DNA of 64,000 bases, from NCBI GenBank assembly GCA_035384565.1, contig DAOOIT010000029.1, positions 9,190-73,189 of the forward strand, given 5' to 3'. Every line of letters starts with the position of its first letter. Position 1 is the stretch's first letter. The notes under the pieces were generated by a model. That model had not been told where the DNA came from, did no database searches, and saw only the letters and a list, made by a program, of their open reading frames with translations. Below, piece after piece: positions 17,717 through 27,015 of this stretch. The position numbers and the translations under genes were made by a program. This stretch comes from Planctomycetota bacterium. GTDB lineage: Bacteria; Planctomycetota; PUPC01; DSUN01.

Positions 17717-18566
17717 AGGGCTGGAGGTCGAGGCCCGCGTTAGCGATCCATTTGACCACATCGCAGTGACGCTCGACGTCGGCCTCGACGGTCAGTTCGT
17801 CCACACGCCGCACGCCAGGCCGTGCGGCGGCCGCCTCGGCCTTCTCATCCGTGGCCATTCGGATGGCGACCTTCATGGGCAGCGATGGGCGGAACGGCTG
17901 GCACTCGCCCGCGCGCAGGCGGGCAACAGCCTGCGCCACCTTCTCGGCCGTGAGCCGGCGAGCGGTTGCCGCGTCGGGTCCTTCACAGGAGTCCCTGCCA
18001 GTGGCGCGCTTGACGCAGGCGGTGACAATGCCCGGAAACATGCCCTCCGCCTCGCGGCACGCGGCCGCATCGCCTTGGGCGAAGGCCACAGGGATTCCCC
18101 AGTGCCCCGCAAAGCAGGCCTCGATCCCCATCTCGCCGACGCTCTGTCCGTTGATCCTGAAGTCCTCCCAATCCAGCGACCATGTGTGAGGGAGGAAGGC
18201 GCCGGGCGTGCCGGCCATGGCGTGATGACCCGGCAGCAGAAAGCCATCTACGCTCTCATCGAGTCCGGGCATCCAGCGCAGCCGGCCGTTCTGGATTCCG
18301 CGGCTCTTCTCGAGGTAGGTCACGCGGGGGTCGGAGAGCATGTCGGCAAGGCGGATGTTGCCGCCGCCGTGGTGGGTGTCGCACACGATGACCTGGTCCA
18401 CGCCCGCGGCGAGAGCGGCGGCGACGGCCGAATTGATATCCGCCATCAGAAGCCGCCGCCCCTCTTCCCCGGCCTCCGCCCGGGCGCCAGGCTCCCAGAA
18501 CCAGACCTGCTCCCGCGTGCAGATGCCGCTGACGCCTTCCATATCCCAGTGCATGAACACCTTCAT
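17715..18566 (-). CDS. M55-family D-aminopeptidase (DppA-like)
   Basis: This 283-residue protein has the M55 (DppA) signatures: MKVFMHWDMEGVSGI at the N-terminus (Asp and Glu zinc ligands), DTHHGGGNI at about 63-71, and GHHAMAGTPGAF at about 113-124 (His ligands). The family forms decameric zinc aminopeptidases that release D-amino acids such as D-Ala from peptides, so it may recycle cell-wall D-peptides. The length fits the family. GGAG precedes the ATG. It lies downstream of the response-regulator gene with a 56-bp gap, possibly at the end of the kinase operon. Confidence 0.88.
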   Translation of the reverse strand: MKVFMHWDMEGVSGICTREQVWFWEPGARAEAGEEGRRLLMADINSAVAAALAAGVDQVIVCDTHHGGGNIRLADMLSDPRVTYLEKSRGIQNGRLRWMPGLDESVDGFLLPGHHAMAGTPGAFLPHTWSLDWEDFRINGQSVGEMGIEACFAGHWGIPVAFAQGDAAACREAEGMFPGIVTACVKRATGRDSCEGPDAATARRLTAEKVAQAVARLRAGECQPFRPSLPMKVAIRMATDEKAEAAAARPGVRRVDELTVEADVERHCDVVKWIANAGLDLQP

Positions 18567-18622
18567 CGGCCCGCTCCGAATCCCTTCCCGAGCGGCTCTT
18601 GGATATCCTGGTCTGGCCGACC

Positions 18623-19015
18623 CTAGCTGAGAACCTTCGCCACCGTCTGCCGCAGGACATCGGGGTCCACGGGCTTGTCAATGAAAGCCTCGGGCTCGCT
18701 GTCGTAGTAGCCGCCGATCTCCTTGGCGGTGAAGCCAACGCCTGTCCGCTGCTTGATCCCGGTGAGCATGACGACGCGGATGTCCTTCGTCGCATCGTCG
18801 TGGCGCAGTTCGTCGAAGACCTCAAAACCCGTCTTCCGCGGCATCTGGACGTCCAGGATCGCGAGATCGGGGTGCTCGGCCCGGGCTCGCGCCAGGGCGT
18901 CTTCGCCATTGGCGGCGGTGAGGAACACGTAGCCGTCGTCTTCCAGGGCCGCCTGGATGAAAGTCCGCAGATCGGCTTCGTCGTCGGCGATCAGCACCTT
19001 CTTCGGGCCAGGCAT
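18623..19015 (-). CDS. Single-domain response regulator (CheY-like)
   Basis: This 130-residue receiver domain lacks an output domain. Acidic pocket D11/D12, phospho-acceptor D55 (LAILDVQMPRK), T85 and K114 are all present. The loop between beta-4 and beta-5 is longer than usual (GIKQRTGVGFTAKEIGGYYDSEPEAF) and is shared with the receiver at 28028. A good AAGGAG site precedes the ATG. It is the last gene of a run starting with a Ser/Thr kinase (26363), so it may receive a signal from the kinase branch or from an unlinked histidine kinase such as 28459-30177. Confidence 0.9.
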   Translation of the reverse strand: MPGPKKVLIADDEADLRTFIQAALEDDGYVFLTAANGEDALARARAEHPDLAILDVQMPRKTGFEVFDELRHDDATKDIRVVMLTGIKQRTGVGFTAKEIGGYYDSEPEAFIDKPVDPDVLRQTVAKVLS

Positions 19016-19026
19016 CGTATCTCCTT

Positions 19027-19494
19027 TCACTCCTTGCTCTTCCCCGGGGCGGGAGCTTGCGAGGCGGGCGCGGAGGGGCTGGCGCCCGCGGCTCGGTAGA
19101 CAGGATCGCCGGGTTGCACGTTGGGGACAGAGGCCGCCTCCGTGGATTGTGGAGGCGCGGCGTCCTCGAGAACGCAACCGATCCAGTGACGGGTCCCCCT
19201 GGGAGCGCGAAGCCGGATACGCCCGGCGGGCAGCCAATCGCCCCAGGCCTCCAGAAGCTTGCCTTGGGCCGCCAGGGTCACCAGCAGGCGCGAGCGACCG
19301 ACGAGAAGTTCCTCATTGGGCTGCAACGTGACGCCCTGTGCGACGGCAATGGCCACCCGGTTCCCCAGGCGCCAGCTCACGGTTCCTACGGGGGCAGCGC
19401 CCTTGGGGCCGGCAGGCAGGGGCTCGGCCCCCTTCGTCGCAAAAGGCACGGCAAGCCCGAACACCAGGGGCATGGCCAGCAGGCTCCGTGTCAT
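19027..19494 (-). CDS. Small exported protein of unknown function
   Basis: This 155-residue protein has a signal peptide (LLAMPLVFGLAVPFATKG). The mature part is beta-rich (VSWRLGNRVAIAVAQG, NEELLVGRSRLLVTL) and the C-terminal 45 residues are rich in Pro, Ala and Ser, perhaps a wall-spanning linker. Its ATG overlaps the stop of the upstream gene (ATGA), so the two are translationally coupled. No family is recognised. It probably works with the large exported protein upstream. Confidence 0.65.
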   Translation of the reverse strand: MTRSLLAMPLVFGLAVPFATKGAEPLPAGPKGAAPVGTVSWRLGNRVAIAVAQGVTLQPNEELLVGRSRLLVTLAAQGKLLEAWGDWLPAGRIRLRAPRGTRHWIGCVLEDAAPPQSTEAASVPNVQPGDPVYRAAGASPSAPASQAPAPGKSKE

Positions 19495-22067
19495 TGTTCG
19501 CTTCTCCCGTACGAGCGCACCGCCTCGCCTGCCGTGTCGGCGATGTGGATGAGTTGCCCGGGGCCAATCGTCATGTCCGCTGCACCGTCGGTGACGGGGA
19601 GCTTGTCAAGGAGCAGAGAGGAGGAGAGCTCGGGTGCGGCGTGCTGTTGGAGTTTCTCGGCGATTGCGGGCAAGTCGAATGCTCGCACCTGTGCGCCGCC
19701 GCGGTCGAGAACATAGAGCATGCCGGGGCGGTCGGGAAAAGCACTGTCGAGGGTCACGGGCGAAGACAGTCTGGCGGCGGGAGCCTGCTGAGGGTCGGGC
19801 ACCACGCCCAGCTTGGCCGCCGTGGGCTTGCCGCCGCCCGCGGTGCGAAGCTGCCAGACGTGGATGCTCGAGGCGTCCTTTCCCGACGGCAGCACGCACA
19901 GGAACGGTTGACGGCCGCCCTGGGCGTCATGGGTCTCGGCAGCCAGGGCGATGGCGGCGGGACGCCGCAGCCCGGTATCCACCGTCGTGATGAAGCGCGG
20001 CGGCTTCTCGTTGGCGAACAGGAGCACCTTGCCTGCCCGGTCCAGGATGGCGACGAAATGAGGCGACGTCGCGATGTCCACGGCCTCATGCTCAGGGATT
20101 TGGGAGCCGGGGAATCCCAGAGCGCTCAACTCAAGGTAGGCCGATGGGTTGAGGACGTTGAGGCGGAAGGCCGACTCGCGGCCTGCCTTGTTGCCCACCA
20201 CGTAGACGTGGTCGGGCGACGAGCGGTCGGCCCGCACTCGCACAATGGACCGGATCGCATCAATCACTCCGAGATCGCGCGCGATCCAGCCGTCAGGGCC
20301 GAGTGCAACCAGGCGCTGATTGCGCTGCGATAGGAGGAGGTATCGGCGGCCGTTGGGCGCCGCCGCGATCAAACGCGGCGGCTGCTCCGGCAGCGGCAGC
20401 ATGCGCCGGAACTCCCCCGTCGGCGAGAGCTGCGCGATCATCGGCACGGTGCCGTCCGCGCTCGTTGCCTGACCACCGAGCAACAGGTCGCCATCGGGCA
20501 GCGGCGCGGCGCTCTGGACGGCGAAGCGGACGTCGGCTAGCTCGCGCGGGGGCCTGCGCACGAGCGGCTCCCAGCGCGGGGGCCGGGGCTCGAAGTTCCA
20601 CTTGTCTGTGACCGCGCCTGACTTGAAGACGAGTTGAACGGGCAGTTCCTCGGCGTGGTCGGCGTCGGGCCGCGCGACGAGGCTCACTGGGGGGCCAAAG
20701 CGGTCCACTGCGCTTCCTGCCGGCATGGCCACCGCCACGGGCTGGTAACCCGTGCCCTGCAATGCGCGCCACTGGCGCACGACGCGGTCCCGCGAATCGT
20801 ACACAAACACATCGTTGCTCAAAGCATCGAGCGCGAAGAGCGCCAGCCACGGGGCATCGCCCTTGGGGCCCAGCAGCGCCTGCTGCCAGGATGCGGCCCC
20901 CTGGGGCAGGACATGCAGCGCGGGCGCCTCGCCAGCGTCGAGTGCGTGGAGGTCGCCCAGGTCACCCGCCTGGAGCCCCACCAGCCGCTTGGGGGGCGGC
21001 ATCTTGGCCACAGCTTGCGGCTGGGTGGCTCCGGGCGAACAGGCGAGCACCTGATCGCCCTGGGCGACGAAGGCCACATCGCCCCACGCGGCCAGCCCCG
21101 TGGCGGGAGCGCTGCCCAACGGCACGAAGCGCGGGCCTCGCGAGCTCCATTCCATCAGCCGCTTCGCGGGCGTGTCCGCCACGAACAGTACCCCTGATGA
21201 CCCCGCCGCGAGAAGACTGGCCTCGGAGAGCACAGGGCCGGTACGCCCCCCGTCGGTCGCCTGGGCGCGTATGGGGATCCACTGGACCTCGCGGTAGGCC
21301 CCCTTGGGTTCCTGGACGCTGATGGTGATCGCCACTTCGGCGGTCAGAACGCGGCAGGGGGCAGTGACTCGGAGGCGGATGTTTGCCTTGGCGGTCTCAC
21401 CGGGTTCAGCGGGCGCGCGCCACCGGATGGCTCGCGGGCTTTGGAGCGTCTTGCCCCCTGAAGCGCCGCCGGCGTACACGAACTCGCCGGCGTCGGCCGT
21501 CCACTCACAGCGCGGGGCCTCACCCGTCGGGATGAAGATATCGGCAATGATCCAAGCCACCTCGCCCGGCGCCAGCACAGGCTCTCCCGTTGGGGCGACG
21601 GCAGCCTGCGGGGCGCGCGGAGACAGGACACGAAGCGACAGGACTACGGGCGTGGCCGCATCGGGCGCCAGGCGGCCCAGCTCAACCCGGTCGCCGGTGC
21701 GCACGGCGGCCTGGGGGTCCTCCCACAGGAGCGTGGCGATGGGGAGGCCGCTGCGGTCGAGCGCGGGCAGCACCTCGGCGGCGCCGTTGGCCCGCCACTC
21801 CTCGGCCAGAGGCGCCTGCGATTGAGGGGCGTAGACCGTGCGCACCAGCCGGCGGCACACGAGGCGCTGGCCCTGAAGCCGGGTGGGGATATTGACTGCG
21901 TCGGGGTCAATGCGCAGGATGAGCTCGCGCTGGTTGCGCGACACCACGATGCCGAAGCCCGGCGCGAGGCGGCCGCCGGGCGCCTGCCCGCCGAGGGCGG
22001 GCCACGCGGCGCAGCCGATCGCCGCCGCGAGGATAGAGAGCCATGCGTGCAGGCGCAGTTCACGCAC
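19491..22067 (-). CDS. Large exported propeller-type protein of the kinase operon
   Basis: This 858-residue protein starts at a GTG immediately after the kinase stop. A signal peptide (LSILAAAIGCAAWPALGG) is followed by a beta-rich N-terminal region and then a long run of propeller-like strands: GVLFVADTPAKRLMEWS, HVYVVGNKAGRE, HFVAILDRAGKVLLFANE and GMLYVLDRGGAQVRAFDLP, resembling NHL or SMP-30-type repeats. No catalytic motif is evident. Since it is coupled to a membrane Ser/Thr kinase, it could be an extracytoplasmic partner or target of that kinase; this is inference. Confidence 0.6.
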   Translation of the reverse strand: MRELRLHAWLSILAAAIGCAAWPALGGQAPGGRLAPGFGIVVSRNQRELILRIDPDAVNIPTRLQGQRLVCRRLVRTVYAPQSQAPLAEEWRANGAAEVLPALDRSGLPIATLLWEDPQAAVRTGDRVELGRLAPDAATPVVLSLRVLSPRAPQAAVAPTGEPVLAPGEVAWIIADIFIPTGEAPRCEWTADAGEFVYAGGASGGKTLQSPRAIRWRAPAEPGETAKANIRLRVTAPCRVLTAEVAITISVQEPKGAYREVQWIPIRAQATDGGRTGPVLSEASLLAAGSSGVLFVADTPAKRLMEWSSRGPRFVPLGSAPATGLAAWGDVAFVAQGDQVLACSPGATQPQAVAKMPPPKRLVGLQAGDLGDLHALDAGEAPALHVLPQGAASWQQALLGPKGDAPWLALFALDALSNDVFVYDSRDRVVRQWRALQGTGYQPVAVAMPAGSAVDRFGPPVSLVARPDADHAEELPVQLVFKSGAVTDKWNFEPRPPRWEPLVRRPPRELADVRFAVQSAAPLPDGDLLLGGQATSADGTVPMIAQLSPTGEFRRMLPLPEQPPRLIAAAPNGRRYLLLSQRNQRLVALGPDGWIARDLGVIDAIRSIVRVRADRSSPDHVYVVGNKAGRESAFRLNVLNPSAYLELSALGFPGSQIPEHEAVDIATSPHFVAILDRAGKVLLFANEKPPRFITTVDTGLRRPAAIALAAETHDAQGGRQPFLCVLPSGKDASSIHVWQLRTAGGGKPTAAKLGVVPDPQQAPAARLSSPVTLDSAFPDRPGMLYVLDRGGAQVRAFDLPAIAEKLQQHAAPELSSSLLLDKLPVTDGAADMTIGPGQLIHIADTAGEAVRSYGRSEQ

Positions 22068-25000
22068 TCACCTGGCCTCCCAGCCTGCGATCACCCAGTT
22101 CCTCCCCTTCCGCTGGTCGGGGGGCACAAGGCGGAGCGTCCACACGATCGCCTGCTCCAGCGTCACCGGCACCGTGGCGCCTTCGGGCAAGCGGTAACGG
22201 AACCTGAGAACTCGTTTGCTCCTGAGGAGCGCCTGGTGCTTCTCCGGCACCAGCTCTCCGAGCACGGGCGGCTCCGGCTGCTCCACCTCGATGCCCTCAG
22301 CCTGATCGAGGAAGGCTTTCAGTCGTTCGAGGTCCTCCGCCGGCACGGCTGCGCGGTCCACGAAGTCCTCCCACCCTCCTCGGGCAAAGGCCTGGCTGAA
22401 CGCCTGGGTGCAGGCGGTGGTCTCTGTGAGCAGCTTCGCTCGGAGTTCGCCCAGGGCCTTCTCCGCCACGCTGCGCACGACGGCATGGAGTTCATTCTGC
22501 TCCAAGAGCCGTTCGAGGCTGCCCACAGCGCGGAGGGGCTCCTTCTCGCAGAGCTTCTGGGCTTCCTGGAGGGGAGCGATCTGCTTGGCGATGGCATCGG
22601 CATCGCGGTAGGGAGCAGCCTGGAAGAACTCCCCTAGTGCCGCCGCCAGGTTCTGCGCGCCTCCGGCGAGAGCAGCGTGGCCCTCGCAATAGTGGAGCGG
22701 GCGGCTGGTTTCCTCATAGGCCGCGGCGACGGCGGGGTCGTCCTTGAAGCGCACCACCTGCTCGTGCGAGCGGATTGCCTTGAAGATGGCGCCGGCCGCG
22801 GGGTAGTCCTGGTCCGCCATTGCCTTGATGGCCATTTTGACCCAGGCATCCATGGCCTGACGGGTGAGCGAGGCTTCGGCCATCCGGCCGAGAGCCACGC
22901 CCCCGGCCCTCAACTCGTCGAGTGCGGCTCTAGGGTCGGGCTTGGCCAGGGCCTTGCCAACGCGCTCCTGAAGCTCGGCCACGTTGGTTTGGGCCGGCAG
23001 CGCGGCCAGGTCGCGCTCGATGCTGGTGAGACGCTCGGGATGGTCGTCCGTGCTCACGCCTCGTTTTGCGCTCTCCGCCACGCGGCTCCTGAGCTCGCGC
23101 AGCGCCTCGAGGCTCTTCGCCACGGCCTCCCGGGTGGCCGTGGCAGGGTTGGGCTTCACGCCGTCGGGGGCGTGGATGACCAGCTTGGCGGCCTCGGTCT
23201 CCGCGCGGCGCACCTCTTGCTCGAGTCCGAGGCGGGCCCGACAGTGGTCGAGCAGCGAGCGCATCTGGCTGTAGAGGCCCTCGCACTGGTTCTCCTGGCC
23301 CTCGAAGCGCGCGGGAAGGGAGCCGGCGGCCACGCTCGACGGAATGTCCAGGGCGAGCAGAGGCTGGGCGGCGAGCCGTTGCTCCCACACCTTCTTCCAC
23401 CGGTCGGCCGGGGCGCCGGCGGGCACACGCGAGTCGTCGAAGGCCTGGACGAGCTTGAGAAGCTCCCCCGCCTTGGCGGTCACGGGCTCGGGCAGGAGGC
23501 GCTTGAGAGGTGATTCCGCCCCTTGGGCCTCCTTGCCCGCCTCGAGCTGGAAGTTGCCCAGGAGGTGGCTGGCGTCGCTGTACTTGCCCCTTTCGGCGGC
23601 CTGGGCGGCGTTGGCAAGCAGCCAGGCAGCGGCGGCGTTGGGCAGCGTGTAGCCGGCGACAGGGCCGCCCACCCGCAGATGCAGGAAGGGCTCAAGCGCG
23701 GCCCGGCGGCACGGATGGTCGGGCTGGCGGCTGGCTTCCTTGGCGAGAGGCTCGAAGGCGTTGAGCGCGGCGAACAGCGTGGCGGTCTGGCCGCCGAACG
23801 GGGCCTGGGCACCGAAGTTCTCGCGAAGGGACGCGGCGAGTGCGGTGCGTGCGCTCGTGACGACGGTGAGCATGTCCCGCAGGATGCGGGCGTGCGCTGC
23901 CACGTCGCTTGCGCAACCGGGCAGTTCGTCGAGTCCGCGCCCGAGGAGCTTGCGCACCTCAACGAAGTGCTGGTCTTCATTCTCGGGGCCGCGCGGCCCG
24001 GCGCAAAACAGCCACATGGCCTGCCGTGCGCTGGCGGTGCTCAAGAGGGCCGCGGCCGCCGCCTTGGCCGCGTCGGGCACATGCGCTGCCTTGAGGACTG
24101 CGTTGGCGTATTCTTCGGCCTCCGAGAAGAGCTGCCGGGCTTCGCCGGCGCGGTCGAGGGTGGGCGGCAGGGCTTGGGCCTTGGCCTCCTGGGCGGCGGC
24201 CAGTTTGTGGCAGAGTTGTGCCGCGGCGGCAAGCCGGGTCTGATGCGCCTCGCGCCAGAGCCGTTCCAGGGTGCCGAGGCAAGCGATGTCGTCGGCGCCC
24301 AGGCAGGCCTTCGCCCACGGCGAGGCATCGAACCGGGTGGCGGTGCCCGACAGATCGTCGAGCAGCCGCACTACGGCGGTGCGGTACAGCGGCTCCTGGT
24401 CCGCCGTCGGGGCGTGTTTCGCCAGGGCATCGAGCCGGCCGAGGTACTGCTGGAGCAGGGCAATCGGGGGCGGAGCGTCGTTGCCGAAGCCCTGGAGGAG
24501 CGGCTCGAGGCTGGCCGCTTCGCCGGCGCCGTTCTTGATCTTCTTCCACGCGCTGCACCCCGGGCTGAAGGCCAGGCTCTCGAGCACGGCGGCGCTGGCC
24601 GCCTTGTACCGCTCGAGCATGTACTGCACAGAGGCGCGCGACGTGGCAACAGGCTCGAGCACCTCGACGAGCCTGGCGGCTTGTGCCGCGAGGTTGCGTG
24701 CCTGGCCGCTGGCCACGCTGAGGGTGTGACGGAACAGGAAGTCCTTGGGCAGTTCGCCCGGGACGATGCCGTCAATGCGCTCGAGGGCCATGTCGGCGTT
24801 GCGGAGGGTACGCTCGGCCTCGTCGCACTTGCCGTCGCCGACGGCTATGGCCGCGGCCGACAGGTGGGTGAGCAGATCGCGATAGCCGGCCAACTGCGCG
24901 CGGGCGGCTTGGGGGTCGGGTGCCGCGTCCACTCGCTCACCCAGGCGGTCGAGGATTCGACGGGCTTCTTCCAGCGAGCGGGCAGCCGCGAGGTCCTTGG

Positions 25001-26363
25001 CCGAGAGGAATTGTGCGGCCGCCGTCGGCGGGGCCGCTGTAGTGGGCGGCAGTGCCGTGCCTGGCCCGACGGGGGGGGTGCCGGCGCCCTTTCGAGGGAG
25101 CGCGGCGATGATCCCGGCGGCCAGGAGCGCGGCGCCGACCAGCCCGAGGCTCAGCCACAATAGGGGCCTGCGTCGCCGCGTCGGGGCGGCCTCCGTTACA
25201 GGCTCGAGAACGGCCGCAGTCGCGTCGTCGGCGGCCGGGGCGGCCTCGGCAGAGATGGTCCGCTCGGTCACGGGCTCGAGCGATGCGGGGATGGTGCGCT
25301 CCGTCACGGGCGCCAGGGCGGCGGGGATGGTGCGTTCGGTCACCTGGTCGCTGGAGGCGGCCGTGGCGCGGATGGGAGTGCGGCGGCCGTGCCGCGTAGT
25401 GCCGCGGTGAGTCCGCTCGATCTGCTCGGTGCGCTCCACCATGCCGCTATCGGTGCCTGGCGCCGCGTCGGCGGCGGGCGCGGAACGCCTGCGAGGCACC
25501 ACAACCGTGTGCGCCGTGCCCTGGGTGGCCCCCAGGTGCTCGTGGAGTTCGGCCGCGTCGCGGAAGCGCTTCGTGGGGTCCTTCTCGAGGCAGCGCATCA
25601 CGGTCATGGATTCCACGAGCGGCACGTCGGGGTTGACCTTGTGCGGAGCGGGCGGAATCTCGCTGCGGTGCTTGTCGCGGATGACGAAGGCGGTGGGGCC
25701 GGTGAATGGGAGCACGCCTGTGAGGAGTTGGTAGTAGAGGACGCCGATGGAGTAGACGTCGCTCTCCTTGGCCGCCTCGCCTTCGAACTGCTCGGGGGCC
25801 ATGTACTGCACGGTGCCCATGACCATGCCGGAGGACATGGTGACGCGCTGGTTGAGCGAGAGGACGCGGGCGATGCCGAAGTCAGTCAGCTTGATGTGTG
25901 ATTGCAGGATCGGGTCGTCGGGCTGTGCGATGGCCACCAGCACGTTGCTCGGCTTGATGTCGCGGTGGATGAGGTCGAACTGCCGGTGGGCGTGGCCGAT
26001 CGTGTCGGCGACCACCTCGATGATCGTGCGCTTCTCGTTGAACGTGAGGTTCTTCCGCACCCGCATCAGCCGGTCGAGGTCCGTGCCCTCGACATACTCC
26101 ATGAAGTAGAGCATGTGCTCTTCGTCGAAGCCGAACACCTGGACGACGTTGGGGTGGCGGAACCTGGCGACGAGCCGTGCCTCGCGCAGGAAGCGCGCGG
26201 CGAACTCGGGGTCGCTGCGCAGATCGGGGCGCAGCACCTTCGCCACGTAGATGGCGTCGAGCTTCACGTGGCGCACGCGCCAGAGCTGCCCCATGCCCCC
26301 TACGGCCAGGAGATCGAGAAACTCGAAGTCTCCGACCCGTTCGGCGGGCTTGGCCTCTGGCAT
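22068..26363 (-). CDS. Transmembrane Ser/Thr protein kinase with large extracytoplasmic helical region
   Basis: This 1431-residue protein has a Hanks-type kinase domain at about 12-280: Gly loop AVGGMGQLWRV, Lys42 in VAKVL, catalytic HRDIKPSN (133-140), DFG (161-163) and GTVQYMAPEQ. A Thr-rich linker contains three 12-residue repeats (VTERTIPAxLxP at 341, 353 and 365). One membrane segment lies at about 400-422 (LLWLSLGLVGAALLAAGIIA) after a basic RRRR stop. The remaining thousand residues are predicted alpha-helical, Ala/Leu/Glu-rich and of no family I recognise. The usual PASTA or propeller sensors are absent. A perfect-spacing promoter lies at 26399-26427. Confidence 0.9.
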   Translation of the reverse strand: MPEAKPAERVGDFEFLDLLAVGGMGQLWRVRHVKLDAIYVAKVLRPDLRSDPEFAARFLREARLVARFRHPNVVQVFGFDEEHMLYFMEYVEGTDLDRLMRVRKNLTFNEKRTIIEVVADTIGHAHRQFDLIHRDIKPSNVLVAIAQPDDPILQSHIKLTDFGIARVLSLNQRVTMSSGMVMGTVQYMAPEQFEGEAAKESDVYSIGVLYYQLLTGVLPFTGPTAFVIRDKHRSEIPPAPHKVNPDVPLVESMTVMRCLEKDPTKRFRDAAELHEHLGATQGTAHTVVVPRRRSAPAADAAPGTDSGMVERTEQIERTHRGTTRHGRRTPIRATAASSDQVTERTIPAALAPVTERTIPASLEPVTERTISAEAAPAADDATAAVLEPVTEAAPTRRRRPLLWLSLGLVGAALLAAGIIAALPRKGAGTPPVGPGTALPPTTAAPPTAAAQFLSAKDLAAARSLEEARRILDRLGERVDAAPDPQAARAQLAGYRDLLTHLSAAAIAVGDGKCDEAERTLRNADMALERIDGIVPGELPKDFLFRHTLSVASGQARNLAAQAARLVEVLEPVATSRASVQYMLERYKAASAAVLESLAFSPGCSAWKKIKNGAGEAASLEPLLQGFGNDAPPPIALLQQYLGRLDALAKHAPTADQEPLYRTAVVRLLDDLSGTATRFDASPWAKACLGADDIACLGTLERLWREAHQTRLAAAAQLCHKLAAAQEAKAQALPPTLDRAGEARQLFSEAEEYANAVLKAAHVPDAAKAAAAALLSTASARQAMWLFCAGPRGPENEDQHFVEVRKLLGRGLDELPGCASDVAAHARILRDMLTVVTSARTALAASLRENFGAQAPFGGQTATLFAALNAFEPLAKEASRQPDHPCRRAALEPFLHLRVGGPVAGYTLPNAAAAWLLANAAQAAERGKYSDASHLLGNFQLEAGKEAQGAESPLKRLLPEPVTAKAGELLKLVQAFDDSRVPAGAPADRWKKVWEQRLAAQPLLALDIPSSVAAGSLPARFEGQENQCEGLYSQMRSLLDHCRARLGLEQEVRRAETEAAKLVIHAPDGVKPNPATATREAVAKSLEALRELRSRVAESAKRGVSTDDHPERLTSIERDLAALPAQTNVAELQERVGKALAKPDPRAALDELRAGGVALGRMAEASLTRQAMDAWVKMAIKAMADQDYPAAGAIFKAIRSHEQVVRFKDDPAVAAAYEETSRPLHYCEGHAALAGGAQNLAAALGEFFQAAPYRDADAIAKQIAPLQEAQKLCEKEPLRAVGSLERLLEQNELHAVVRSVAEKALGELRAKLLTETTACTQAFSQAFARGGWEDFVDRAAVPAEDLERLKAFLDQAEGIEVEQPEPPVLGELVPEKHQALLRSKRVLRFRYRLPEGATVPVTLEQAIVWTLRLVPPDQRKGRNWVIAGWEAR

Positions 26364-26398
26364 GGGTGGCGCCTCCGTGGATTCCCCGGCTCTTCATC

Positions 26399-26427
26399 CT
26401 TATACCGACTCCCGGCTCTTGCGTCAA
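26399..26427 (-). promoter_or_regulatory. Promoter of the Ser/Thr kinase operon
   Basis: On the minus strand TTGACG (26422-26427), a 17-bp spacer and TATAAG (26399-26404). This gives a short leader of about 30 bases and a GGAGG site before the ATG at 26363. Confidence 0.8.
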
Positions 26428-26496
26428 GCGCGATTCACGGAGGGGTGCGACCCGGAATAGCAGGTGGCCCTGCTCCTGGGCAGCGGGTTCCATGTG

Positions 26497-26573
26497 GCAC
26501 AGCCGTCCTCGGCTGTGCTTGTGGGCGGGACGTCCCCGTCCCGCGGTCCGCGGCGTGGGGACACGCCGCCCAC
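26497..26573. repeat. Nested palindromic intergenic repeat
   Basis: Three stems lie within 77 bases: GCACAGCCG/CGGCTGTGC (26497-26518), an outer pair GTGGGCGG (26521-26528) with CCGCCCAC (26566-26573), and inside it GGCGTG-GGGA-CACGCC. A GGGACGTCCC palindrome lies in the same loop. The compact multi-stem fold and intergenic position suggest a miniature mobile or REP-type repeat. The rest of the 26428-27015 gap outside the listed repeats holds no gene I can support. Confidence 0.55.
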
Positions 26574-26788
26574 GATGTCCCCCACAGATGAGAGCGCTGG
26601 TGCCGTACGGTCGCCTACTTTCCCGGTTCGCGCCCTTACGGGAGGGGTGTGGGCAGGACGTGTCGGTGGACCGTGGCCCCCCAGGGCACGCCCGAGGGCC
26701 GCCCCAGTGACAGCGGTTGGGGCGCTCCTCATTCCGGGACAGGCGGAAGCAATGCGAGTGGGCAGGAACGGAGGCGGATCGCCCGCGG

Positions 26789-26997
26789 CCATACTTGCTC
26801 AACCGAGAGGGGGAGAGAATTGAGCAAGTATGGGCGGAAAGGCCGTAAAGCCGCCCGGATCGCCAAAGCGCCATACTTGCTCAACCGCGAGGGGGAGAGA
26901 ATTGAGCAAGTATGGGCGGGAAGGCCGTAGAGCTGCCCGGATCGCCAAAGCGCCATACTTGCTCAACCGAGAGGGGAAGAAAAGTGAGCGGGTATGG
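26789..26997. repeat. 82-bp tandem palindromic repeat, two and a half copies
   Basis: The unit starts at 26791, 26873 and 26955, exactly 82 bp apart. Each unit holds a 14-bp perfect inverted repeat, CCATACTTGCTCAA/TTGAGCAAGTATGG (26789-26833 and 26871-26915), with a 17-base loop, then a second stem GGGCGG/CCGCCC. In the third copy the right arm has three mismatches. The array ends 18 bp before the -35 box of the ptb promoter. Confidence 0.85.
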
Positions 26998-27015
26998 CCG
27001 GTTCGCGGTCGGCCA

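Noticed and set aside
26789..26997. CRISPR array
   Set aside because: The 82-bp unit is repeated nearly whole, with no variable spacers, and contains long internal palindromes. No cas gene is near.
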